Made by a program: the position numbers and the translations under genes | Source: Candidatus Gastranaerophilales bacterium | Lineage (GTDB): Bacteria; Cyanobacteriota; Vampirovibrionia; Gastranaerophilales; Gastranaerophilaceae | DNA length: 64,000 nt | Reading direction: 5' to 3' | NCBI GenBank assembly: GCA_944327245.1 | Contig: CALVHD010000004.1 | Coordinates: 1 to 64,000 of the forward strand | Notes under the pieces: model-generated | What the model was told of the DNA's origin: nothing | The model's input: the letters and a program-made list of their open reading frames with translations, nothing else | Database searches by the model: none | Part shown: piece by piece, positions 25,773 through 35,110 of the stretch | Numbering within the stretch: position 1 is the stretch's first letter | How the letters are laid out: every line of letters begins with the position of its first letter

Positions 25773-26576
25773 TTATTCTTTAAAATATTTGTCGTAATAT
25801 TGTTGAGCGGCAGATTTAAGTTGTTCATCACTGCATTTTTCTACAAGATATGCTTCTTGTTCTGTAATTATACCATCAGGTGTATTTTGTCCGAAAGTAA
25901 CTTTTAGGGCATTTTCATCTACTTGTGAAATGCTGTCGGCAGCAAGAAGATAACTTGCATATTCTTCGGCGGATAATGTTTTTTCTTTGCCGTCTAAGTC
26001 AAGGTTTTCTATAACACTTCCGCTTTTTGGTGCTGACATTTCTGTGTATGTTGAAAGTTCTCCTGCTTCCAGTTTGCCATTTTTATCTGTTCCTTTTGCT
26101 GCTTTTGCCGGAGCTTCAATTGCTTCGATATCTGCTTTTGCAAATTCAAGCGCACTTTCAATTAAGTCTGCATCATCTTGAGCATATTGAATACCATTGT
26201 TTTTAGCTCTTTCTTGTTGGAAAATGTCGTTTTGGAAAACATTTCCGCCTGATAATATTTCTTGACCTTCTTCTGTTTCAAATATATTGTCTGCTTTAGA
26301 AAAGAACCATTTTTTTGCATCTTGTTGGCTTATATTAGATGAATTTTTGCCGTGAAATGATTTAAATTTTTCGCTGAAATCTTGAAGCGCAACAGTAATT
26401 GCTGAGCTGTTTTCTTCGTTGGTTGTATTTTCTTGGGCTAAATCTATAATTGAGGTGTCGCTGCCATTGTCAACCATGCTTTTTGCTTGGTTAATTCCTC
26501 TAAAAACAGTATATGCATTATTTGTTTTTTGACATGCACGTATACCAGCATAATCTATTAAACTATCGTTAGCCAT
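25773..26576 (-). CDS. EF-hand-like protein of unknown function
   Basis: The 267-residue acidic protein has three EF-hand-like loops in its second half: GTDKNGKLEAGEL, LDLDGKEKTLSAEEY and FGQNTPDGIITEQEAY. Each has the Asp/Asn-Gly-hydrophobic-Glu spacing, though some positions are non-canonical. The N-terminal half is helical and unassigned. There is no signal peptide or MKI leader. It resembles 19706-20221 in style only. Confidence 0.65.
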   Translation of the reverse strand: MANDSLIDYAGIRACQKTNNAYTVFRGINQAKSMVDNGSDTSIIDLAQENTTNEENSSAITVALQDFSEKFKSFHGKNSSNISQQDAKKWFFSKADNIFETEEGQEILSGGNVFQNDIFQQERAKNNGIQYAQDDADLIESALEFAKADIEAIEAPAKAAKGTDKNGKLEAGELSTYTEMSAPKSGSVIENLDLDGKEKTLSAEEYASYLLAADSISQVDENALKVTFGQNTPDGIITEQEAYLVEKCSDEQLKSAAQQYYDKYFKE

Positions 26577-26720
26577 TTTTTATCTCCCAAAAATTCTTGA
26601 TAACATCTTTCTTTAATAAAAACATTTTGTTTGTAAAAATTGCCTGTTTTTTAAAAAAAGTTAAGATTACTTAAAAAATATTCTGATATGTTAAAATATA
26701 TTATGCTTAAAGGAGAATTA

Positions 26721-27614
26721 ATGAATAAAATTCCTGTAGTTTTCACATTTGATAAAAGAATAATTTTAGGGGCTGCCATTGCAATAAAGAGTTTAATGGA
26801 TAGCGCTAAATCTGATACTTTATATGATATTTATATTTATCACCCTGATATTGATGATAAAACTATTATGGAATTTCAAAAGATGGCTGAAAATACAAAT
26901 CATAAGATTGCTTTTCGGTATATTCCAAAAGAAAAATTCAAAGATGCACCGATTAATAAAAATGATTCTTGGACAGAAATTGTATACTACAGGCTTTTAA
27001 TTCCTGATTTATTGCCTCAATATGATAAAGTAATTTATGCAGATTGCGATGTTCTATTTAAGGGTGATTTATCTGAAATATATAATGAAGATATCTCAGA
27101 ACATGATTGTGCAATGGTTGCAATGGAGAAAAATAACGAAAATATGATATGTCATAAATATTTTCCTGAAAATAAAAAAGATTTGGTTTATATTTCAAGT
27201 TTTATTATTTTTAATTGTAAAAAATTAAGGCAAGAAAATTTTACAAAAAGAATATATGAGGTAATTGAAAAATTTAACAAGAGATTGAAATTTTTTGATC
27301 TTGATACAATAAATATTGCTTCAAAAAATATTAAATCGCTGCCTTACCGATATGGGGTTTTTCAAAGCATTTATTATAACGATTCACTAGAAAAATCTTG
27401 GGAATATTCCTTTTTAAAGAATGTTTATTCCGATGAAAATTTATTACACGAAAAAGAAAATACTGTTATGCTTCATTATGCCGGTGCTCCCGGCAAGCCT
27501 TGTAGATTTAAAAAAGTACCTGAAGATTATAAGCAATATTTGGAAAAAATTCCTAAAAAATTAAAAAAATACACCTTTAGAGATATCAGAAAAAGATTGT
27601 TAAGTAAAATTTAA
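26721..27614 (+). CDS. Family 8 glycosyltransferase
   Basis: From the ATG at 26721 (297 residues) the protein begins NKIPVVFTFDKRIILGAAIA, as in GT8 enzymes. It has the metal-binding DxD in YADCDVLFKGDL and the late HYAGAPGKPC motif. I prefer 26721 over an ATG 33 bp upstream because AAAGGAGA lies at the right spacing and the longer start adds only MLKYIMLKGEL. It probably adds hexose to lipopolysaccharide or another glycan and leads the rhamnose operon. Confidence 0.9.
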   Translation: MNKIPVVFTFDKRIILGAAIAIKSLMDSAKSDTLYDIYIYHPDIDDKTIMEFQKMAENTNHKIAFRYIPKEKFKDAPINKNDSWTEIVYYRLLIPDLLPQYDKVIYADCDVLFKGDLSEIYNEDISEHDCAMVAMEKNNENMICHKYFPENKKDLVYISSFIIFNCKKLRQENFTKRIYEVIEKFNKRLKFFDLDTINIASKNIKSLPYRYGVFQSIYYNDSLEKSWEYSFLKNVYSDENLLHEKENTVMLHYAGAPGKPCRFKKVPEDYKQYLEKIPKKLKKYTFRDIRKRLLSKI

Positions 27615-27645
27615 ACAAAACTATAGTCGGACTTGGGAGAATAAT

Positions 27646-28209
27646 TTGCCATTTGTTTTTGAAAAAACCGAAATAAAAGATTTAATTTTAATAAAACCTG
27701 AGGTTTTTGCGGATAATCGGGGGTTTTTTATGGAAACATATAAAAAATCAGAATTTTATTCTAATGGAATAAAGGTTGATTTTGTTCAGGATAATTATTC
27801 TGTTTCAGCTAAAAGAGTTCTCAGGGGATTGCATTATCAAATTTTCCCTTATGAACAGGCAAAATTGATAAGGTGTACAAAAGGAAAAATATATGATGTT
27901 GCACTAGATATTCGTCCAAATTCGAAAAGTTTTGGAAAATATTTAAAAACGGAGTTGTCTGAAGAAAATAAACATATGCTCTTTATTCCAAAAGGTTTTG
28001 CTCATGGGTTTGTTGTTTTGTCTGAATTTGCAGAATTGTCATATAAAACTACAAAAGAATATAATCCGACTGCCGAAAGAGGAATTTTGTGGAGTGATAA
28101 AGATATAAACATCGATTGGGGCATTGATTTTGAGCCTGTTTTATCAAAAAAAGATGAAAATCAGCCGAGATTTTCGGATATAAATAAAATGGAGTTTATA
28201 TATGACTAG
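27646..28209 (+). CDS. rfbC: dTDP-4-dehydrorhamnose 3,5-epimerase
   Basis: The 187-residue cupin enzyme catalyses the third step of dTDP-L-rhamnose synthesis. The family marks are present: FADNRGFFMETY, QDNYSVSAKRVLRGLHYQ with the catalytic His, and IPKGFAHGFVVLS. The start is TTG at 27646 with GGGAGA upstream. It overlaps rfbB by 8 nt. Confidence 0.95.
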   Translation: MPFVFEKTEIKDLILIKPEVFADNRGFFMETYKKSEFYSNGIKVDFVQDNYSVSAKRVLRGLHYQIFPYEQAKLIRCTKGKIYDVALDIRPNSKSFGKYLKTELSEENKHMLFIPKGFAHGFVVLSEFAELSYKTTKEYNPTAERGILWSDKDINIDWGIDFEPVLSKKDENQPRFSDINKMEFIYD

Positions 28210-29206
28210 TATATTGGTAACAGGGGGCGCCGGGTTTATTGGTTCTTGTTTTATAAGATACATGTTAAAAAAGTATTGTGATTATAAAATAATAAATTTA
28301 GATGCTTTGACGTATGCAGGCAATATTGAAAATCTTGATGATGTTAAGAATAACCCTAATTATCTTTTTGTTAAGGGTGATATTTGTGATAAAAATCTTG
28401 TAAAAGAAATAATTTCCAAAGTTGATTGTGTGGTTAATTTTGCTGCAGAATCCCATGTTGATAATTCAATTAAAAATTCAAAATTATTTATTAAGACTAA
28501 TATTGACGGCACTTTTAATCTTTTGGAACTTGCAAAAGAATTTAAAATTGAAAGATATTTGCAAGTTTCAACAGACGAGGTCTATGGGTCTTTAGATAGC
28601 GGATATTTTTATGAAACTACACCATTGGCTCCAAATAATCCTTATTCGGCATCGAAAGCAAGTGCTGATTTGTTGGTTAGAGCATATTATAAAACATATA
28701 AATTGCCGGCTTTAATAACACGTTGCTCGAATAACTACGGGCCGTATCAGTATCCTGAAAAATTAATTCCTTTTTTTATTTCAAAGCTTTTGAAAGATGA
28801 AAAAATTCCGATATACGGTGATGGTCTAAATGTAAGAGATTGGATATATGTATATGATCATTGTGAAGCATTAGATATGGTTTTACATAAGGGAAAAATC
28901 GGTGAAGTATATAATATCGGTGCTCATAATGAAAAAACAAATCTTGAAATAGCTCATTTGATTTTGACCTCTATGGGAAAAGATGAAAAATCTATTGAAT
29001 TTGTTGAAGACAGATTGGGTCATGACAGGCGTTATGCCGTATCAGGTGATAAAATTATGAAAGAATTGAATTGGAAACCGTCTTTTTCTTTTGATGAGGG
29101 GATTAAAAATACAATTGATTGGTATTTGTCAAATCAAGAGTGGATTGAAAAAGTAGAAAATAAAAGGCAAGTTTTATATAATGAAAATTCTTGTAACGGG
29201 TGCTAA
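28202..29206 (+). CDS. rfbB: dTDP-glucose 4,6-dehydratase
   Basis: The 334-residue short-chain dehydrogenase-type enzyme has NAD-binding TGGAGFIGS at 7-15, NFAAESHVDNS, the catalytic STDEVYG and YSASKA (Tyr-x-x-x-Lys), and RCSNNYGPYQ. It converts dTDP-glucose to the 4-keto-6-deoxy sugar. It overlaps rfbD by 26 nt, so the three rhamnose genes are one tightly coupled unit. rfbA, for the first step, is not in the window. Confidence 0.97.
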   Translation: MTSILVTGGAGFIGSCFIRYMLKKYCDYKIINLDALTYAGNIENLDDVKNNPNYLFVKGDICDKNLVKEIISKVDCVVNFAAESHVDNSIKNSKLFIKTNIDGTFNLLELAKEFKIERYLQVSTDEVYGSLDSGYFYETTPLAPNNPYSASKASADLLVRAYYKTYKLPALITRCSNNYGPYQYPEKLIPFFISKLLKDEKIPIYGDGLNVRDWIYVYDHCEALDMVLHKGKIGEVYNIGAHNEKTNLEIAHLILTSMGKDEKSIEFVEDRLGHDRRYAVSGDKIMKELNWKPSFSFDEGIKNTIDWYLSNQEWIEKVENKRQVLYNENSCNGC

Positions 29207-30026
29207 AGGTTTATTAGGTCAGGACTTGTGTTCTTATTTTGAAAAAAAGGGTTATGAAGTCATAAGAACCGATTTTGAAAATTTAGATGTTTGCTGTGAA
29301 AAAATGACTAAAAAATTTATTCTTCAATGTAATCCGATGGTTATAGTTCATTGTGCTGCTTATACAAATGTTGATAGAGCAGAGGATGAAATTAACCAAG
29401 CCAGAAAAATAAATGTTATAGGTGCAAGAAATGTTGCAAAGGCAGCAAAAGAAACAGGTGCTGTTATGGTTTATATTTCAACCGATTATGTTTTTGACGG
29501 AGCAAAAAATAGTCCTTATTTGCCCAATGATAAGCCAAATCCTATCAATGTATATGGTAAAACAAAATTAGAAGGTGAATTAGAGGTTCAAAAATATTGT
29601 GAAAAATTTTATATAGTACGCACAAGCTGGTTGTATGGATACAGCGGTAGAAATTTTGTTTCAACAATGCTGTCTTTAAAAAACAGAGATGAAATTAAAG
29701 TTGTGAATAATCAAAGAGGGTGCCCGACTTGGACTATGGAGCTTACATACGGCATAGAAAAACTTTTAAATTTGCCTTATGGAATATACCATATATGCGG
29801 ACAAAATTCAGCAACTTGGTATGAATTTGCGCTTGAAATATTTAAACAATTAAACATAAATGCTAACATAAAACCTTGTTTAGATAAAGATTTTCCAAGA
29901 AAAGCAAAAAGACCCTCATATAGCGTAATGGCAAATAAGGAAAAATTAAATCTTACGAGAGATTGGAGATTGGCTCTTAGTGATTATTTGCGGTTATATA
30001 AAAATAATTTTATTGACAATTATTAA
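29181..30026 (+). CDS. rfbD: dTDP-4-dehydrorhamnose reductase
   Basis: The 281-residue enzyme makes dTDP-L-rhamnose. NAD(P)-binding VTGAKGLLGQD, NPMVIVHCAAYTNVDRAE, ISTDYVFDG and the catalytic YGKTKLEGE all match RfbD. RTSWLYG and GCPTW follow in the expected places. Length and start agree with the family. Confidence 0.97.
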   Translation: MKILVTGAKGLLGQDLCSYFEKKGYEVIRTDFENLDVCCEKMTKKFILQCNPMVIVHCAAYTNVDRAEDEINQARKINVIGARNVAKAAKETGAVMVYISTDYVFDGAKNSPYLPNDKPNPINVYGKTKLEGELEVQKYCEKFYIVRTSWLYGYSGRNFVSTMLSLKNRDEIKVVNNQRGCPTWTMELTYGIEKLLNLPYGIYHICGQNSATWYEFALEIFKQLNINANIKPCLDKDFPRKAKRPSYSVMANKEKLNLTRDWRLALSDYLRLYKNNFIDNY

Positions 30027-30077
30027 ATTGAAGTTTAATATAACTCTATCTTGCGGATTAAAAAGAAAGGAGTTTAA

Positions 30078-30620
30078 ATGAAAAAAATTTTTTCTGCTTT
30101 GTTGTTATCGTCTGCTTTGGCAATTACTTGCGCAGCAACATTTGCCGCTGAAACAACAGAATGCAATGTTCCTGATTGTAAATGTTCTTGTCATAAAGAA
30201 TGCCCTGCTGATTGTAAATGCGGATGTCATGAAGGAAAAGAATGTACTTGTAATAAGACAGATGTAGATTGTAAATGTCATCAAAAATGTGAAGAAAACT
30301 GCGAATGCGCTTGTCATAAGGCTGAAGTAAAAGAAGCACAAGATGAAAACAGTGTAAAAACAGATAAAAAATCTAAAAAAGTAAAAAAATCTAAAAAAAC
30401 TTCTAAAACAGAAGAAGTAAAAGCTCCTGTTGTTGAACAAACAGAGCCTGCTGAAGTTGAAAGTGCTGAACCGAAAGCAGATGAAAATGTATCAAAGACA
30501 GAAAAAACAGCACCTATAGTTGAACCGGCTGCTCCTGTTGTTGAAAAAGTTGATACTCAAAAATCAAGCCAAGTTGAAAATAAACCTATTGTTATTGAAA
30601 CAGTTGGTTTAGACAAATAA
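30078..30620 (+). CDS. Exported Cys/His-rich, putatively metal-binding protein
   Basis: A signal peptide (residues ~1-24, ending TFAAE) is followed by about 55 residues with 16 cysteines and four CH pairs in repeats of the type DCKCxCH (~27-80). A long Lys- and Pro/Glu-rich tail follows. The pattern resembles metallothionein-like or iron-sulfur-like clusters and may bind Zn, Cu or another soft metal outside the cytoplasm. No family is recognised. AAAGGAG lies before the ATG and a strong terminator follows. The rhamnose operon is upstream, but the metal link is separate. Confidence 0.7.
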   Translation: MKKIFSALLLSSALAITCAATFAAETTECNVPDCKCSCHKECPADCKCGCHEGKECTCNKTDVDCKCHQKCEENCECACHKAEVKEAQDENSVKTDKKSKKVKKSKKTSKTEEVKAPVVEQTEPAEVESAEPKADENVSKTEKTAPIVEPAAPVVEKVDTQKSSQVENKPIVIETVGLDK

Positions 30621-30635
30621 ACATAAAATGAGTTA

Positions 30636-30676
30636 TATTAATGCCGCATTTTGTTGAAGTAAATGCGGCATTAATA
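30636..30676. terminator. Strong bidirectional terminator
   Basis: A 16-bp perfect stem (30636-30651 with 30661-30676, core AATGCCGCATTT) and a 9-nt loop, followed by TTTT on the plus strand. It separates two convergent genes. Confidence 0.9.
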
Positions 30677-30687
30677 TTTTAATATAA

Positions 30688-31338
30688 TTATGAATTTTCT
30701 ATGATATAATCGGTTAAATCTTTAAAATTTTCATAGATGTGTACTGCGCCGTTTTTGATTAAAAAATCTTTATCTTTGTATCCCCAAGTAACACTCAAGC
30801 ATTCAATTGAAGCGTTTTTTGCGGTTTGAATATCGACTTCGCTGTCACCCACAAAAATAACTTCCTCTTTTTTTAAATTGAATTGCTTAATTATAAATTC
30901 GCTTGATTTTGGGTCAGGTTTTTTATCAAACTTGGCGGTTTCTCCTTGTGATATATCAAAAATGTTGTCAAAATAGAGTTTTGAGAGTTTTTTTACTTCA
31001 GAATCTATCTTATTTGATAAAATTGCAAGTTTAATATTTTTTTCTTTTAAACGCTTTAAATTTTCTATAACCATTGGGTATGGTTTTGTTGTTATATTTG
31101 AATTTTCTTTATAGTGCTGTTTAAAAATTTCTAAACATTCAAGATATTTTTTTTGATTGTTTTCAATTGCTCGCTCTATTAGTTTGCCTATTCCGTTTCC
31201 GACAAAATTTCTTGTTTGTTCTAAGGTAATTTCTTTTAAATTGCAAGATTTTAAAGCGTAATTTACGCTGTTTTTTAAATCTTCCAGAGTATATAGTAAC
31301 GTGCCGTCTAAATCAAAAATAATACCTTTTATTGTCAT
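30688..31338 (-). CDS. HAD-family phosphatase, phosphoglycolate-phosphatase type
   Basis: The 216-residue protein shows HAD motifs in order: FDLDGTLLYT near residue 9 with the nucleophile, LAILSNK, and VGDSEVDIQTAKNA with the acidic pair. The cap is of the small helical type (NFVGNGIGKLIERA), as in Gph and PpaX. The reaction is dephosphorylation of a small phosphate ester; the substrate is not certain. Confidence 0.88.
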   Translation of the reverse strand: MTIKGIIFDLDGTLLYTLEDLKNSVNYALKSCNLKEITLEQTRNFVGNGIGKLIERAIENNQKKYLECLEIFKQHYKENSNITTKPYPMVIENLKRLKEKNIKLAILSNKIDSEVKKLSKLYFDNIFDISQGETAKFDKKPDPKSSEFIIKQFNLKKEEVIFVGDSEVDIQTAKNASIECLSVTWGYKDKDFLIKNGAVHIYENFKDLTDYIIENS

Positions 31339-31399
31339 TTTTTACCTCGTTAATTAAAATGCATTTATTACATGATTTAATAAAAGTTAATAAATGTGA

Positions 31400-31448
31400 T
31401 ATAATATAAGTGTTACGTGGAACCTTCTATATTATAGTATAACTATAA
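31400..31448 (+). promoter_or_regulatory. Upstream region of fliD with TATAAT and a palindrome
   Basis: A perfect TATAAT (31400-31405) lies ~75 bp before fliD. Downstream is TTATAG-TATAA-CTATAA (31432-31448), a perfect 6-bp inverted repeat that could be an operator or an RNA hairpin. The -35 is weak. Confidence 0.4.
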
Positions 31449-31478
31449 GGATATATAAAAAATTAAAAGGATTTAATT

Positions 31479-33314
31479 ATGTCTACTACAATTACAGGCG
31501 TAGGATCAGGGTTTGATATAGAAAGCTGGGTCTCTCAGCTGGTTAGTGCTAAGCAAGCTTCAATGTTAACACCATTGCAAGAAAAGCTCCAAAGTTTGCA
31601 AAAAACAGACAGCACAATATCAAGCATAAAAACAAAGTTTACTACACTCCAATCAGCTCTTAAGACATTTACATCAACTATTTATAATTCTTCAAGTGAT
31701 ATGTGGACAAATACAACTATCGCTTCTTCTAATGATGCTTATGCAACTGCTGTTTCAACCGGAAGTGTGGCAAGTGCTAATGTTAATTTGCAAATTGAAC
31801 AAATTGCAACTTCAACAACAGCGAAAAGCTTGAATAGTTTGGGTACAATAACAAAAGAAAATATAGAAAGTGCGAAATTTGTTAATCTTGCAAACGGGCA
31901 AGCTAAAGCAGGCACATTTTCAATGTTTTTAGACGGTAAACAATATGAGATTGAAATAGCTCAAGAAGATACTGTTAAAGATGTAATAGACAAGATTAAT
32001 ACGGCAACCGATGGTAAAATTCAAGCTTCTGTTGATGATAGCGGTAATTTTTCCATAAAAGCATATAAAGAACAGGTAGTTGACGGTGAAACTTCTTTTG
32101 TAGAAGATACTTCCGCTAATCTTATGATTGGTTCAGGCGGCGATACATCAAATATTGTTACTGCTCTAAAATTAAACGAAAAAGACGGTTCAGGTTATAC
32201 AAGCTCTTATCCTGTGTCTTTGGTTAATACAGGCGTTGCAATGATTAGTTCTGAATCAGGTCTTGGTGAAGTTAAGTTCTTTGATGAGGATGGTAATCCT
32301 GCTCAAACAGGCAAAATTACGATTAACGGCGTTGATTTTGAAATTAATGAAACAACTACTTTGAACAATTTAATTTCAAGAATTAACGGAAATTCCGATG
32401 TTAATGTTAAGGCAAGTTATGATTCTTTAACAAATAAACTGGTTTTGACTTCAACTCAGACAGGACAAAGCAATATTAGTTTATCAGAAGAAGGAACCAA
32501 TTTGTTAAATGTTTTAGGGTTAACAGAAGGTTCAGGTGAAGATGAAAGATTAGCAAACGGCTCTCAAACTTTAGGTCAAAACGCAATAGCTTATATAAAC
32601 GGCAATAGAGTTGTTTCATCTTCAAATACAATAACAGGCGAAGCTTCCGGAATTGCAAATCTTTCGATTACAATTAAAAAACCGACAAGCGATTATTCAA
32701 ATAACGAAAAAGACGACAAGGATGTTACGCTTGAAATTTCGCCTGATTATACAGAAGTTAAAGAAGCATTGAATACATTTGTAGATGCTTATAATGATTT
32801 AGTTACGACAATTAGAACCGAAACTTCATCATCAGGAAGTATCGGGCATGATTCAAGTTTAAATTCTTTATTAAATAATATAAGAAGTATTACTTCAGCA
32901 ATAAGCGATAATGACGGCAAGTTTTCTATGCTTGCTGAAATTGGTATTTCAACATCAAAAACCGATGCTGTTAATTTGACTATTGATGAAGACAAGCTTG
33001 ACAAAGCATTGGCTGAAGATTTTGAATCCGTTAAAATGCTTTTGTCTGACGGCTATACATCTAAAACTGATAATGGTTTATTTGACCAAATGCTGGTTGA
33101 TATAGAAAATGCTCTTGATTATGAAAATGGTTATTTTACTACAAAATCAGACAGTGTTCAATCGCAAATTACATCCATGAACTCAAGAATTGAAAGAGCA
33201 ACAACTCGCATAACAACTTATGAAGAAAGGTTGTATAAACAATTCAATCAAATGGATGCGACAATTGCGGCACTAAATAGTCAATTAAGTACATTTAGCA
33301 CTTATATCGGTTAA
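31479..33314 (+). CDS. fliD: Flagellar filament-capping protein FliD
   Basis: The 611-residue protein starts with the FliD hallmark STTITGVGSGFDIESWVSQLVSA and has a central D2/D3 region with repeated GKITINGVDFEI-like segments. It ends in the coiled-coil SQITSMNSRIERATTRITTYEERL that packs against the filament. FliD caps and assembles flagellin after secretion through the flagellar export channel. It is a lone flagellar gene here. AAAAGGAT precedes the ATG. It converges with rlmN, overlapping by 30 bp. Confidence 0.93.
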   Translation: MSTTITGVGSGFDIESWVSQLVSAKQASMLTPLQEKLQSLQKTDSTISSIKTKFTTLQSALKTFTSTIYNSSSDMWTNTTIASSNDAYATAVSTGSVASANVNLQIEQIATSTTAKSLNSLGTITKENIESAKFVNLANGQAKAGTFSMFLDGKQYEIEIAQEDTVKDVIDKINTATDGKIQASVDDSGNFSIKAYKEQVVDGETSFVEDTSANLMIGSGGDTSNIVTALKLNEKDGSGYTSSYPVSLVNTGVAMISSESGLGEVKFFDEDGNPAQTGKITINGVDFEINETTTLNNLISRINGNSDVNVKASYDSLTNKLVLTSTQTGQSNISLSEEGTNLLNVLGLTEGSGEDERLANGSQTLGQNAIAYINGNRVVSSSNTITGEASGIANLSITIKKPTSDYSNNEKDDKDVTLEISPDYTEVKEALNTFVDAYNDLVTTIRTETSSSGSIGHDSSLNSLLNNIRSITSAISDNDGKFSMLAEIGISTSKTDAVNLTIDEDKLDKALAEDFESVKMLLSDGYTSKTDNGLFDQMLVDIENALDYENGYFTTKSDSVQSQITSMNSRIERATTRITTYEERLYKQFNQMDATIAALNSQLSTFSTYIG

Positions 33315-34334
33315 TTTACCTGCCAGTTGTCCGCAGGCTGCATCTATGTCTGCACCGCGTTCAAGTCTTACGGTAACTTTTTTGCCTGAGGCTTCTAAAA
33401 GATACTTAAATTTCATCATATCCTTTTTGTTTGGTTTTTTAAAGCCCGTATTATCTTCTACGGGATTGTAAGGAATTAAATTAATGTTGCATTTAATATC
33501 TTTTAGATAATCAATCAATTCCAGCGCGCATTCTTTTGTGTCGTTTAAACCGCCTATTAAAATATATTCAATGGTTATTCTGTCTTTAGTTCTCAGGTTG
33601 TATTCTTTTAAGGCTTTTTTTAATTCATCGATATTAAATTTTTTTTCAATGGGCATTATTTGTTCTCTTATTTTATGATTTGGTGCATGCAAAGAAATTG
33701 CAAGAGTTGGAACAAGCTCATTTTGAGATAATTCATATATTTTTGGGATAATGCCTGATGTTGATAAGGTCATTCTTCTTATTGAAATTTGAAGATTTTT
33801 GTTTATAAGATGTATTGCTTTTTTAATGTTTTCAAAGTTATCTAAGGGTTCACCTTGACCCATAAATACAACATTTGTGATTTTTAAATCTGTATCCATT
33901 TGTGCTAATAAGATTTGAGAAACAATTTCATGGGCTTCAAGGTTTCTTTTAAATCCGTTTTTGCCTGTTGCACAAAATTTACAGCCCATTTTGCAGCCAA
34001 TTTGGCAAGATACACACATTGAAAGGTTTGAGCGATTATCAAAGCGCATCAGCACAGTTTCGGCACATAATCCATCGCTAAATTCGACTAAATATTTAAT
34101 TGTGCCGTCTTTTGAAATTTGTCTTAATTTTATTTTGCAATCAAGAATTTGACAATTTTGGTTTAAAAATTCTCTAAACTCTTTTTTTACGTCTGTCATT
34201 TGGTCAAACGAGGATGCATTTTTTGCCCAAATCCAAGAGAAAATTTGTTCTGCTCTGAATTTTTTTTCATTATTTTCTATGATAAAATTTGTCAATTCTT
34301 CTTTTGAAAATTTTGATAATGTAATTTTTTCCAT
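33285..34334 (-). CDS. rlmN: 23S rRNA (A2503-C2) and tRNA methyltransferase RlmN
   Basis: The 349-residue radical-SAM enzyme methylates adenosine 2503. It shows ETVLMRF, the CxxxCxxC cluster motif in CQIGCKMGCKFCATGK, GQGEPLDNFENI, the SAM-contact SLHAPNH, and the C-terminal catalytic Cys in ADIDAACGQLAG. It matches RlmN length. The final 10 residues overlap the end of convergent fliD. Confidence 0.97.
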   Translation of the reverse strand: MEKITLSKFSKEELTNFIIENNEKKFRAEQIFSWIWAKNASSFDQMTDVKKEFREFLNQNCQILDCKIKLRQISKDGTIKYLVEFSDGLCAETVLMRFDNRSNLSMCVSCQIGCKMGCKFCATGKNGFKRNLEAHEIVSQILLAQMDTDLKITNVVFMGQGEPLDNFENIKKAIHLINKNLQISIRRMTLSTSGIIPKIYELSQNELVPTLAISLHAPNHKIREQIMPIEKKFNIDELKKALKEYNLRTKDRITIEYILIGGLNDTKECALELIDYLKDIKCNINLIPYNPVEDNTGFKKPNKKDMMKFKYLLEASGKKVTVRLERGADIDAACGQLAGKLTDISAKCT

Positions 34335-34417
34335 AAAATAATAGTAACATAACTTATTAAAAATATCATTTTTGCTTGATTTTTCTTTATTTTTAAAATA
34401 TTATAAAGTAGCCTAAA

Positions 34418-34435
34418 GTGGCTTTGGTATGCCAC
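34418..34435 (+). promoter_or_regulatory. Hairpin in the rpmI-rplT leader
   Basis: GTGGC-TTTGGTAT-GCCAC lies 32 nt before rpmI, in a 132-bp spacer with a TATTAT-like -10 upstream. Leaders of rpmI-rplT often carry an L20-binding autoregulatory structure. This simple stem is a candidate, but a full L20 fold was not derived. Confidence 0.4.
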
Positions 34436-34466
34436 AAGGGTTTAGTAAAAGAAATGGAGAAACAAA

Positions 34467-34679
34467 ATGCCTAAAATGAAAACTCACAGATCTGCTGCGA
34501 AACGCTACAAAATCACGGCAAGTGGTAAGGTGCTTCGTCAAAAAGCAGGTAAAGGACACTTATTAGCTCACAAAAGTCCGGCCAGAAAAAACAGACTTTC
34601 AGGTACTACTGAAGTATTTGAAGGAAATTTAGCAATGATTGCTAAGGAATTACCGTACAAAAAGAAATTTACAAGATAA
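34467..34679 (+). CDS. rpmI: 50S ribosomal protein L35
   Basis: The 70-residue basic protein matches L35: MPKMKTHRSAAKRYKITASG, then HLLAHKSPARKNRLSG. It precedes rplT by 13 bp, as in nearly all bacteria. infC, usually the first gene of this operon, is absent; rlmN lies upstream in the opposite direction. Confidence 0.97.
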   Translation: MPKMKTHRSAAKRYKITASGKVLRQKAGKGHLLAHKSPARKNRLSGTTEVFEGNLAMIAKELPYKKKFTR

Positions 34680-34692
34680 GGAAGGCTGAACT

Positions 34693-35043
34693 ATGAGAGT
34701 TAAACGTGGTAACGTATTAAGAAAAAGACATAAAAAAATATTAAAACTTGCTAAAGGTTTTCTTGGTGCAAGAAGCAGAATTTTTAAAGTTGCTAATATT
34801 GCAGTAATGAAAAAATTAAAATATCAATACAGAGACAGACGTGTTCTTAAAAGAAACATGCGTGCTCTTTGGATTGTTAGAATTAATGCTGCAGTTAGAG
34901 AATTAGGTTTAAGTTATTCAAAATTTATGAATATGCTTAAAAAGGCTGATATCCAAGTTAACAGAAAAATGTTGGCTGAATTAGCAGTTAATGAACCTGA
35001 AGCATTTAAAGTTTTGGTTGAAACTGCCCAAAGCGCAAAATAA
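34693..35043 (+). CDS. rplT: 50S ribosomal protein L20
   Basis: The 116-residue protein matches L20: [53 protein letters not shown]20 helps assemble 23S rRNA and often represses its own operon. GGAAGG precedes the ATG. Confidence 0.98.
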   Translation: MRVKRGNVLRKRHKKILKLAKGFLGARSRIFKVANIAVMKKLKYQYRDRRVLKRNMRALWIVRINAAVRELGLSYSKFMNMLKKADIQVNRKMLAELAVNEPEAFKVLVETAQSAK

Positions 35044-35061
35044 AATTAATATTTAACACAT

Positions 35062-35092
35062 AAAGGCTCACACTAATTTTGTGTGAGCCTTT
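35062..35092 (+). terminator. Terminator after rplT
   Basis: Stem AAAGGCTCACAC / GTGTGAGCCTTT (35062-35073 with 35081-35092), seven-base loop. It is placed between rplT and the convergent RHH gene and can work in both directions. Confidence 0.9.
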
Positions 35093-35110
35093 TACATTTT
35101 TAAAAATCCT

